Assembly: GCA_017941355.1 (NCBI GenBank)
Contig: JAGAWN010000068.1
Span: 1 to 36,428, forward strand
Length of the DNA: 36,428 bases
Direction: 5' to 3'
Source of the DNA: Ruminiclostridium sp.
GTDB taxonomy: Bacteria > Bacillota > Clostridia > Oscillospirales > Ruminococcaceae
In this document: positions 15,214 through 22,379 of the stretch, one piece after another
Position numbering within the stretch: the stretch's first letter is position 1
Layout of the letters: every line of letters starts with the position of its first letter
The notes under the pieces: generated by a model
What the model was told of the DNA's origin: nothing
What the model saw: the letters and a program-made list of their open reading frames with translations, nothing else
The model's database searches: none
Made by a program: the position numbers and the translations under genes

Positions 15214-15703
15214 ACAGATTCACAAGCTGGTAAAAAAGCTTGTTCGCGAAAACCGTACAAACGATCCTTTTTCGCTTGCGCGAGGGCTTGGTATAGATGT
15301 CGATTTTGCCGGGCTTGGTGAGCTGAAAGGATTCTACATCGTGTACAAGACAGGACGATATATTGTTCTGAATAACTACCTTGACGAACATCTCGCGCGT
15401 ATTGTGCTTGCCCACGAAATAGGACATGATGTTCTGCATCGTGATATAGCCATGAACGGCGGATTGGGTGAGAACAGTTTTTTCGATATGACGGCAAAAC
15501 CGGAGCGTGAAGCAAACATCTTTGCGGCAGAACTTCTGATAAGTGACAATGATCTGATCGAACTCGGGGAACGAGGCTGTACCGTTGAAGATGCGGCAAA
15601 AGAACTGGGCGTACACAGTCAGATCGCAATGATAAAGGCTCGTTCAATGGAAGAACGCGGATACAATATAAACTCGAATTATGTCCGCAGCAACGTGTTC
15701 TGA
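15203..15703 (+). CDS. ImmA/IrrE family metallopeptidase
   Basis: A 166-residue zinc peptidase with the motif HEIGH at 71-75 inside the typical 'VLAHEIGHDVLH' context, and a second acidic block EREAN (101-105) followed by 'FAAELLI'. In ICEBs1 ImmA cleaves its repressor ImmR. In Deinococcus IrrE (PprI) cleaves DdrO after DNA damage. Here the upstream XRE protein is the obvious target. The start is a TTG at 15203 inside the upstream gene (11-base overlap), and no ATG lies near it in frame. No integrase or conjugation genes are nearby, so this looks like a chromosomal stress switch rather than part of an element. Confidence 0.88.
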   Translation: MNSEQIHKLVKKLVRENRTNDPFSLARGLGIDVDFAGLGELKGFYIVYKTGRYIVLNNYLDEHLARIVLAHEIGHDVLHRDIAMNGGLGENSFFDMTAKPEREANIFAAELLISDNDLIELGERGCTVEDAAKELGVHSQIAMIKARSMEERGYNINSNYVRSNVF

Positions 15704-15708
15704 TGTGC

Positions 15709-15727
15709 ATTCGCATTGGCAGCGAAT
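15709..15727. terminator. Weak hairpin between convergent immA and vanZ
   Basis: ATTCGC 15709-15714 pairs with GCGAAT 15722-15727, with a 7-base loop. It lies exactly between the two stop codons (15703 and 15729). The T tracts are poor, so terminator function is uncertain. Confidence 0.4.
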
Positions 15728-15728
15728 A

Positions 15729-16202
15729 CTATTGCGGACGGACGAATGACCTGAATACTGCGTAACCGGCACAGGCTCCCGCAGTGTTCAGAATGAGATC
15801 ATCAACATCACAGGTGCCGAGAAGCGTAACGATCTGCGTTATTTCCACTGCGCAGATCAACAGCACCGTAGTCGGCAGAAATACTCTGAAACTGCGCTGT
15901 TTGCGGAAAAGCAGCGGGAGAAAGATCCCAATCGGCACAAACAGAACGATATTGCCGACAAGATTTCTGAAAGCGAGATCACCGATCGTCGGAGTCTCTA
16001 CAAGTCCTATAAATTCGATGATCGTGCGGAAAGGCACAAGTTCCAGACGAGCAAGAAAAGCTTGTGCATAGTCCGGTTCCGCAAGCGATTCAAGACTCCC
16101 CGCACTTATAAGCCGCTGAAATAAGAGTAAATACAGCATTGCAGCGATGTACAGTATGAACAGCAGCCATGCTGTTATTCCGGCGATAGTTTTTGTTTTC
16201 AT
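15729..16202 (-). CDS. VanZ family membrane protein
   Basis: A 157-residue protein with four or five membrane helices. It has the VanZ hallmarks: NLVGNIVLFVPIG, a Glu-x-x-Gln block, and a C-terminal 'CDVDDLILNTAGACAGY' motif. VanZ confers low teicoplanin resistance in enterococci. Most chromosomal relatives have no defined role beyond the envelope. The start ATG lies just below the hpf terminator, with a weak TAGG upstream. The gene is read toward immA and ends 25 bases from its stop. Confidence 0.85.
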   Translation of the reverse strand: MKTKTIAGITAWLLFILYIAAMLYLLLFQRLISAGSLESLAEPDYAQAFLARLELVPFRTIIEFIGLVETPTIGDLAFRNLVGNIVLFVPIGIFLPLLFRKQRSFRVFLPTTVLLICAVEITQIVTLLGTCDVDDLILNTAGACAGYAVFRSFVRPQ

Positions 16203-16215
16203 TCGCTGTACCTAT

Positions 16216-16242
16216 AAAGGCTCCCCGGAGAGGGGAGCCTTT
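16216..16242. terminator. Symmetric hairpin terminator between hpf and vanZ
   Basis: An 11-bp perfect stem, AAAGGCTCCCC 16216-16226 with GGGGAGCCTTT 16232-16242, has a 5-base loop. It terminates hpf on the minus strand. The A and T ends make it symmetric. Confidence 0.8.
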
Positions 16243-16252
16243 GCTATTAATG

Positions 16253-16777
16253 TTACTTTCTCGGCTCAAGAACGGCATAATTTTCATCTGAGCGCTTATA
16301 AACAACATTCACATCGCCTGTGTCGGCATTCTTGAACATGAAGAATTCGTGGTCAAGCATATTCATCTGAAGTATCGCTTCCTCAACAGACATTGGGCGA
16401 AGCTCAAAGGACTTGTGCTTGATTACTTCATAGTCAACCTGTTCGTCGGGTGCAGCCTCTACACTGTCAGTGAAAGACTTGTCACGCAGCTGCTTGGCAA
16501 GACGTGTCTTGTTCTTGCGGATCTGGCGTATGATCTTGTCAATGCACGCGTCGAGTGCGTCATTCTTGTCATCTGCGGACTGCTCCGCACGGAAGATCAT
16601 GCCGCCCCACTCGACGGTCAACTCGAGAATGACCTTGTTTTTGACTGCATTTAAGACAATTTTTGCACTTGCCTCACTTCCGAAGAACTTGTCGAGTTTG
16701 GAGGAGAGCTTTTCTTCCGCGTACTCGGTGAAGCTCGGGCTTAACTGCATTTTTTTAGCTGTGATCTGGACTTTCAT
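16253..16777 (-). CDS. hpf: Ribosome hibernation promoting factor, long form
   Basis: A 174-residue long HPF. The N-terminal domain (1 to about 100) binds the 30S decoding region. The C-terminal domain (about 120-174, with 'KHKSFELRPMSVEEAILQMNMLDHEFFMF' and 'VVYKRSDENYAVLEP') mediates 100S dimer formation. The start is ATG 16777 with GAAAGGA upstream. An in-frame TTG seven codons earlier lacks a ribosome site. A promoter lies 47 bases above the start. The gene is transcribed away from miaB. Confidence 0.93.
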   Translation of the reverse strand: MKVQITAKKMQLSPSFTEYAEEKLSSKLDKFFGSEASAKIVLNAVKNKVILELTVEWGGMIFRAEQSADDKNDALDACIDKIIRQIRKNKTRLAKQLRDKSFTDSVEAAPDEQVDYEVIKHKSFELRPMSVEEAILQMNMLDHEFFMFKNADTGDVNVVYKRSDENYAVLEPRK

Positions 16778-16823
16778 TGCTGTGATCATTCCTTTCAATC
16801 GGACTTTTGTCCTTGATGTTTAT

Positions 16824-16852
16824 ATTATATCACATATCGGAAAAATTTACAA
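16824..16852 (-). promoter_or_regulatory. SigA-type promoter for hpf
   Basis: On the minus strand, TTGTAA (16852-16847) is followed after 17 bases by TATAAT (16829-16824). No SigB- or SigH-type motif is obvious. Confidence 0.7.
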
Positions 16853-16980
16853 GTATATTTTGAAAAAAAACATATTTTTCAACACTTTTCACAAAGTTTT
16901 AAACAATTTTTCTAAATACAGAAAGATCGGTTGTTCGGATTTCAGAACAGCGATTTTAAACCGACTTTTTATCCCAGTAA

Positions 16981-17010
16981 TTTTGCAAAGTTGTTCAAAC
17001 AATTGCAAAA
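16981..17010. repeat. Imperfect 30-bp palindrome upstream of the miaB promoter
   Basis: TTTTGCAA 16981-16988 and TTGTT 16991-16995 pair with AACAA 16998-17002 and TTGCAAAA 17003-17010, with only an AG bulge and a 2-base centre. It ends four bases before the -35 of miaB. It could be an operator or a hairpin; function is unknown. Confidence 0.55.
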
Positions 17011-17014
17011 ACAC

Positions 17015-17043
17015 TTGAAATATTATGGGATTTGTGATATACT
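17015..17043 (+). promoter_or_regulatory. SigA-type promoter for miaB
   Basis: TTGAAA 17015-17020, 17-base spacer, TATACT 17038-17043. The palindrome at 16981-17010 abuts it. Confidence 0.7.
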
Positions 17044-17084
17044 ATATTTTATAATTGATATTTGTGTCTGAAAGGAGGAGCCGT

Positions 17085-18500
17085 ATGCCTGTCAGAAGCG
17101 TAAGCTCCGAAGAACTCGGCGATCAGAGAATTTTTACGCAGCGGGTGCGTGCAGTAACTCATGTTTTTGATCATAAACCGCTTGCATTCACTCACAGCTA
17201 CGGCTGCCAGCAGAACGTTTCGGACAGTGAAAAGCTTGACGGAATGCTTGAGCAGATGGGATTCGGCTTTACCGACAGTCCCGAAAAAGCAGATCTTGTA
17301 CTGTATAATACCTGCGCAGTCCGTGAGAACGCGGAGAACAGAGTTTTCGGAAATGTGGGCGCGCTGAAAGCGTTAAAACGCAGAAATCCTGATATGGTTA
17401 TCGCAGTCTGCGGCTGTATGGTGCAGCAGGAGCATATTGCTGCCCGTATGAAGCAGCGATTTCCGTATGTAGATCTGATATTCGGCACTCACGTTCTTCA
17501 CAGATTCCCGGAGTTTCTGTACAGCATCTATGAAAAAAGGAACAGGATAGTCTGTATCCCGGATATGGACGGTGTGGTGGCGGAAGGTCTTCCGGTTCGC
17601 AGAGAAAGCCGTTTCAGGGCAAGTGTTCCGATAATGTACGGCTGCAATAACTTCTGTACGTTCTGCATTGTTCCTAAGGTGCGCGGAAGAGAACGTTCGC
17701 GCAGTGCGGACGAGATCATATCCGAGGTAAAGGGACTGATCGACGACGGGTACAAGGAGATACTGCTGCTGGGACAGAATGTGAATTCTTACGGAAAAGG
17801 CACAGATACGGATTTTCCGAAACTGCTGAAACAGCTCGATGAGCTGGAGGGGGAGTTCGTAATAAGCTTTATGACCTCTCACCCTAAGGATTGTTCACAT
17901 GAACTGATAGACACCATTGCGGACAGTGTTCATATTTCTCATCATCTGCATCTTCCGGTACAGAGCGGAAGCGACAGGATCCTTAAAGCTATGAACAGGC
18001 ATTACGATACCGTAAAGTACCTTGAACTGGTTGATTATGCAAGGTCGCGGATTCCGGATATCCAGCTGACAACCGATATTATCGTGGGATTTCCCGGGGA
18101 AACCTATGATGATCTCTGCATGACGCTGGAGCTTATGCGCCGGGTGAAATACGACAGTGCGTTTACGTTCATATACAGCCGCCGTGAGGGAACAAAGGCT
18201 GCGGAGATGGACGATCCGATCACGGACGAGGAAAAGGGAAAGTGGTTTCGTGAACTGCTCGACATACAGGGTGAGATCGGTGAAAAGGCGTATGAGAAAT
18301 ATGTGGGACAGACGCTGAGAGTGCTTTGCGAGGGACGCGGAAGAACAGATGAAACGCTGCTTACAGGAAAATCACGGCAGAACATCATAGTTGATTTTCC
18401 GGGAGATGAGGATCTGCTTGGAAAATTCGTTGATATAAAGATCACGAAAGCGCTTCCGTGGGCTCTTGTCGGCGAACTTGCAGAAAGGAGAAAAATATGA
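17085..18500 (+). CDS. miaB: tRNA-2-methylthio-N6-dimethylallyladenosine synthase
   Basis: A 471-residue radical SAM methylthiotransferase. It has the N-terminal UPF0004 domain (Cys41 in 'SYGCQQN', then 'NTCAVRENAE' and 'VCGCM'), the radical SAM motif YGCNNFCTFC, and a C-terminal TRAM domain. It adds the 2-methylthio group to i6A37 of tRNA; the i6A is made by MiaA, encoded in the same cluster. The YGCNNFC form and 'ENAENR' favour MiaB over MtaB or RimO. The start is ATG 17085 with AAAGGAGGAG at 17071-17080. The stop overlaps the next start (ATGA). Confidence 0.94.
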   Translation: MPVRSVSSEELGDQRIFTQRVRAVTHVFDHKPLAFTHSYGCQQNVSDSEKLDGMLEQMGFGFTDSPEKADLVLYNTCAVRENAENRVFGNVGALKALKRRNPDMVIAVCGCMVQQEHIAARMKQRFPYVDLIFGTHVLHRFPEFLYSIYEKRNRIVCIPDMDGVVAEGLPVRRESRFRASVPIMYGCNNFCTFCIVPKVRGRERSRSADEIISEVKGLIDDGYKEILLLGQNVNSYGKGTDTDFPKLLKQLDELEGEFVISFMTSHPKDCSHELIDTIADSVHISHHLHLPVQSGSDRILKAMNRHYDTVKYLELVDYARSRIPDIQLTTDIIVGFPGETYDDLCMTLELMRRVKYDSAFTFIYSRREGTKAAEMDDPITDEEKGKWFRELLDIQGEIGEKAYEKYVGQTLRVLCEGRGRTDETLLTGKSRQNIIVDFPGDEDLLGKFVDIKITKALPWALVGELAERRKI

Positions 18501-18880
18501 ACAAATTTGTAAGAACAATAGCGGTAATGATTCTTTCGGCTGTACTGCTGGTATGTGTCACAGGGTGTTTCGGACCTGCTGCTCCGCCTCCTGATGTACC
18601 GCTCGAGGATATCATAGGTACATGGGTCTGCGAAAAGGAGGGCAGCACCATAACGTACACATTTACAAAGGATATGAAATACACCAAGAACGAGTCCGGC
18701 GCAAGCACTTCCGCTTCAACATCGCTGGGTACATACACTCTTGAAGGAAACATACTTACAACAAATTCCAATCTCGGCGGCTCACGAACTCACGAAATAA
18801 GCGAATTTGAGGGTACACGCATGGTCTGGGGCAACGGAAGCATAACGGCGGAATACATCAAACAGACAAAGAAAAAGTAA
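18497..18880 (+). CDS. Small lipoprotein, lipocalin-like
   Basis: A 127-residue protein with a lipoprotein signal peptide: a short basic start, a hydrophobic core and a VTGC lipobox near residue 23. A Pro-rich linker is followed by a small beta-rich domain (IGTWVCE... TYTFTKDMKYT... LGTYTLEGN) of the kind called lipocalin-like in Clostridia. The ligand is unknown. AAAGGAG at 18484-18490 serves ATG 18497. A longer in-frame start (18458) would bury the signal peptide and is rejected. It is an inserted gene between miaB and ylbF. Confidence 0.8.
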   Translation: MNKFVRTIAVMILSAVLLVCVTGCFGPAAPPPDVPLEDIIGTWVCEKEGSTITYTFTKDMKYTKNESGASTSASTSLGTYTLEGNILTTNSNLGGSRTHEISEFEGTRMVWGNGSITAEYIKQTKKK

Positions 18881-18893
18881 AGGAGAACTGAAA

Positions 18894-19310
18894 ATGGACG
18901 CGATAAAGGCTGCGAGAGAACTGGGAAAGGCAATACAGGCTGACCGGAGATACAAGGACTATGTGGCAGCGAAAGCTGCGAATGATGCCGATGAGGCTCT
19001 GCAGGGGCTTATTTCGGATTTCAGCGCGAAAAGACAGCTTCTGCAGGTTGAAATGTCAAAGGAAGCCGATGAACAGGACGGTGAGAAGATCCGTCTTATG
19101 AACAAGGATATGCAGGACGCCTACGGTGAAGTAATGAAGAACGTTAACATGGCAAACTTTGCGGTTGTCAAGAACGCTCTGGACATACTTCTCAATGAAG
19201 TGAACATGATAATCTCCATGAGCTGTGAAGGCGAGGATCCCGAAACCTGCGATCCTCACGCAACTCACGGCTGCGGCGGAAGCTGTGCTACCTGCGGAGG
19301 CTGCGGCTGA
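18894..19310 (+). CDS. YlbF/YmcA family protein with Cys-rich tail
   Basis: A 138-residue helical protein of the YlbF family (Com_YlbF). In Bacillus YlbF, YmcA and YaaT form the Y-complex that adjusts RNase Y specificity and carries iron-sulfur clusters. The family core covers about 1-108. The last 30 residues hold six Cys (111, 119, 127, 131, 134, 137) and two His, which suggests a metal or Fe-S site. RBS AAAGGAGAAC precedes the ATG. The gene lies between miaB and mutS, as in many Clostridia. Confidence 0.82.
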   Translation: MDAIKAARELGKAIQADRRYKDYVAAKAANDADEALQGLISDFSAKRQLLQVEMSKEADEQDGEKIRLMNKDMQDAYGEVMKNVNMANFAVVKNALDILLNEVNMIISMSCEGEDPETCDPHATHGCGGSCATCGGCG

Positions 19311-19352
19311 TGCTGAAAACCGGAAATTCCCTGAACGGAGGAACAAGCGGAA

Positions 19353-21962
19353 ATGGCAGTTAAGACTGACGCGGAAAAAAAGCCGACTCCTATGCTTGAG
19401 CAGTACCTTAAAGTGCGCGGGCAGTATAAGGATTGTGTGCTTTTTTACCGTCTCGGCGATTTTTACGAAATGTTCTACGAGGATGCGGAGGAGATCTCGA
19501 AAGAACTGGAGCTTACGCTCACTTCCCGTGCGGGAGTGCCGATGTGCGGCGTTCCGTATCATTCGGTTGAGCAATATATAAAGCGGCTGATCGACAACGG
19601 ACACAAAGTTGCAATCTGTGAACAGATGGAAGACCCTGCACTTGCCAAAGGGCTGGTTGACCGCGATGTGATCCGTGTTATAACGCCGGGAACTCTGTAT
19701 GAGGACAGTATGCTCGACGAGAGCCGAAACAACTATATTGGCTGTTTCCGCATAGAGAAAGATGTCTGCGGAATGGTTTTTGCCGATATTTCCACCGGGG
19801 AATTCCATGCCTATGAGAAGCGCGGAAAAAACATGGAGCGTGATATGATCGCGGAAATATCGCGTTATGTTCCGTCGGAAGTGCTTTTCAATGATGAATT
19901 CATAGATTGCAAAAATGTGAACAGTTTTGTTCATTCAAGACTTGAAGGTTCGGTAGGAAGTCTGCTGGACGATACCGAATTTTCGCTTAATGACGGAGAA
20001 GCGCTCATAGAACAGTATTTTGATGAGCCGCACGAAGCGGGGCGTCTTGACGAAATGCAGCTTGCAAAAAAAGCGCTGTTCGCTGTTTTCCGGTACATCA
20101 ATGAAACTCAGAAAGCCAAAATACGCCGTTCTGTAAGACTGACGGTACATCTGACCGACGATTACATGAACCTCGGGATCACAGCGCGGCGCAATCTCGA
20201 ATTGACCGAAACCATGCGCAGCGGCGATCGGAAAGGTTCGCTGATGTGGGTGATCGACAAGACCAAAACCGCTATGGGACGGCGAAAGCTGCGTCGTTTT
20301 ATCGAGCAGCCCCTTCTTTCCGTGACCGGTGTGCTGGAGCGTCTTGACGCTGTGGAGCGTTTTTTTTCCGACTATGTGATGCTTGAAGAAACACGGGATT
20401 GCCTGAGCGGTATCTACGATCTCGAAAGACTGATAACCCGTGTAGTTTACCGTGCCGCGGGACCGCGCGATGTTGTTGCGCTGGGCAAGACCTGCAAGAA
20501 TATCCTAATGCTGAAAGAAAAGCTCGCGGAAGCGGAGAAAGTGAAGCTGCTTCATCGTCTGGACGAACTGATAAATCCGCTGACGGAGATCGCAACACTT
20601 GTTGACAACGCGATAGTTGACAGTCCGCCCGCTCTCACAAAGGACGGCGGTTATATCCGCGACGGCTTCAACGCTGAACTTGACAGGCTCCGCGCGATCT
20701 CGAGCGGCGGAAAGGACATTCTTGCCGAGATCGAGCAGCGCGAACGTGAGGCTACCGGAATAAAGAATCTGCGTGTGGGCTACAATCGTGTATTCGGCTA
20801 TTACATCGAAGTTTCAAAAGGAAATATCCCGCTTGTCCCGGAAACTTATATACGCAAACAAACACTCACGAACGGTGAACGTTACATAACCGAAGAACTC
20901 AAAAAGACCGAGAACGAGATACTCGGCGCAAACGACAAGATACTTGCCCTTGAAGCGGAGATTTTCACGGAAGTCCGGGATTTCATCTCCTCAAAGCTTG
21001 AGATAGTTCAACGCACCGCAGACGCCATAGCGTATGTTGATGTACTGCAGAGCTACGCCTGCGCTTCGCGGGAGTGCGGATTCGTGCGTCCCGATATCTC
21101 GCTGGAGGGCGTTATCGACATAAAGGACGGGCGGCACCCGGTAATAGAGAAAATACGAAGCGATACGGTGTTCACACCGAATGACACGTTACTTGACACA
21201 GGCGATAACAAGCTGCTCATCATCACGGGTCCGAATATGGCAGGTAAATCGACATTCATGCGGCAGGTAGCGATAATAACGCTGCTGGCGCAGATAGGCT
21301 GTTTTGTTCCTGCGCGCTCGGCTCGTATCGGTATTGTTGACAAGATCTTCACCCGTGTGGGTGCAAGCGACGATCTTGCCGCAGGTCAGTCAACGTTCAT
21401 GGTGGAGATGAACGAGGTTGCGGAGATTCTGAAAAACGCCACAAAAAACAGCCTTGTCATTCTTGACGAGATCGGACGCGGGACTTCAACATTCGACGGA
21501 ATGAGCATTGCGAAAGCGACTGCCGAATATATCAACAACAAGATAGGCTGCAAAACGCTGTTTGCAACGCATTACCACGAACTTACCGCGCTTGAAAAGA
21601 ACAACAAGGGCGTGCGCAATTACAGTGTTGCCGTTATGAAGAAAGGCGACGATATCAAGTTCCTGCACAAGATCGTGGAAGGCGGCACCGACAACAGCTA
21701 CGGTATCGAAGTTGCCAAGCTTGCGGGACTGCCGCCGAAAGTGATAGAAGCGGCAAAGACGGCTCTGAAAGACATTGAACTGGGTTCAAAGATAGACCTT
21801 GAAAAGCGGCTTACCGAGGAAGAGGAGCAGAAAGATCAGTATGATTTTGCTTCAATAGCCAAAAATGACGTGATACAGGCGATAAAGAATCTTGATCTTG
21901 ACGATATGACCCCTCGTGACGCTTATGCAAGGCTTGCAGAGTTCAAGGATATGCTGAAATGA
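19353..21962 (+). CDS. mutS: DNA mismatch repair protein MutS
   Basis: An 869-residue MutS1. The N-terminal mismatch-binding domain includes 'FYRLGDFYEMF' (the Phe-x-Glu wedge motif). Core and clamp domains follow. The ATPase domain has Walker A GPNMAGKST at about 626-634 and then 'LAAGQSTFMVEM'. It recognises mismatches and small loops and recruits MutL, encoded two genes later. The C-terminal tail is short but carries a dimerisation-like helix. RBS CGGAGGA is 10 to 12 bases before the ATG. Confidence 0.96.
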   Translation: MAVKTDAEKKPTPMLEQYLKVRGQYKDCVLFYRLGDFYEMFYEDAEEISKELELTLTSRAGVPMCGVPYHSVEQYIKRLIDNGHKVAICEQMEDPALAKGLVDRDVIRVITPGTLYEDSMLDESRNNYIGCFRIEKDVCGMVFADISTGEFHAYEKRGKNMERDMIAEISRYVPSEVLFNDEFIDCKNVNSFVHSRLEGSVGSLLDDTEFSLNDGEALIEQYFDEPHEAGRLDEMQLAKKALFAVFRYINETQKAKIRRSVRLTVHLTDDYMNLGITARRNLELTETMRSGDRKGSLMWVIDKTKTAMGRRKLRRFIEQPLLSVTGVLERLDAVERFFSDYVMLEETRDCLSGIYDLERLITRVVYRAAGPRDVVALGKTCKNILMLKEKLAEAEKVKLLHRLDELINPLTEIATLVDNAIVDSPPALTKDGGYIRDGFNAELDRLRAISSGGKDILAEIEQREREATGIKNLRVGYNRVFGYYIEVSKGNIPLVPETYIRKQTLTNGERYITEELKKTENEILGANDKILALEAEIFTEVRDFISSKLEIVQRTADAIAYVDVLQSYACASRECGFVRPDISLEGVIDIKDGRHPVIEKIRSDTVFTPNDTLLDTGDNKLLIITGPNMAGKSTFMRQVAIITLLAQIGCFVPARSARIGIVDKIFTRVGASDDLAAGQSTFMVEMNEVAEILKNATKNSLVILDEIGRGTSTFDGMSIAKATAEYINNKIGCKTLFATHYHELTALEKNNKGVRNYSVAVMKKGDDIKFLHKIVEGGTDNSYGIEVAKLAGLPPKVIEAAKTALKDIELGSKIDLEKRLTEEEEQKDQYDFASIAKNDVIQAIKNLDLDDMTPRDAYARLAEFKDMLK

Positions 21963-21974
21963 CAGAGGATGTTT

Positions 21975-22349
21975 ATGAAACGTGAACTCGGTATAGCAAG
22001 GTGCGGGCTTGCCTGCTGTCTGTGCAGTGAGAATGACAGCTGCGGAGGCTGCGGTTCGGGGGAATGTCCCGATAATGACCGGTGTGAGAACAGAAAGTGT
22101 TCATTGCAAGCCGGGATTATGCACTGCTATGAATGTGACAGGGATTGCCGGAAAGGTATGCTTGCGAAGATAAAGCCTTACGGATTCACGCTGTTTGCGA
22201 AGCGGTACGGGGAAAAGGCACTGACGGACTGCCTTGAACGCAATGAAAAAGCCGGTATAGTCTATCACCGGGAGGGTATTATCGGTGATTATGATGATTT
22301 TGATGATGCGGAGAAGCTTATTGAGTATATAAAGACAGGAAACAGATAA
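21975..22349 (+). CDS. DUF3795-type Cys-rich protein
   Basis: A 124-residue protein whose first 55 residues hold a dense Cys array (CGLACCLC, CGGCG, C...C...C, CYECDRDC), the pattern of DUF3795 proteins. It is presumably a zinc or iron-sulfur binder, and its biochemical role is unknown. The C-terminal half is helical. ATG 21975 has AGAGG six bases upstream. ATG 21969 would leave no spacing. It lies 12 bases after mutS and 30 before mutL, so it is co-transcribed with mismatch repair. Confidence 0.78.
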   Translation: MKRELGIARCGLACCLCSENDSCGGCGSGECPDNDRCENRKCSLQAGIMHCYECDRDCRKGMLAKIKPYGFTLFAKRYGEKALTDCLERNEKAGIVYHREGIIGDYDDFDDAEKLIEYIKTGNR

Positions 22350-22379
22350 ACGTTCATAGAACTTAGAAAAGGTGTACAA

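Larger units (their letters stand above)
16778..17084. other. Divergent intergenic region hpf / miaB
   Basis: About 307 AT-rich bases with no supported gene. It holds the minus-strand hpf promoter (16824-16852), an imperfect palindrome (16981-17010) and the miaB promoter (17015-17043). The stretch 16853-16980 is A/T-tract rich, and I see no other clear structure in it. Confidence 0.7.

Noticed and set aside
18458-18497. Longer start for the lipoprotein gene
   Set aside because: It would extend inside miaB and place Arg/Cys-rich residues before the signal peptide. AAAGGAG points to ATG 18497.
19056-19934. Minus-strand open frame opposite ylbF and mutS
   Set aside because: Antisense shadow of genes with clear families; its composition does not resemble a protein.
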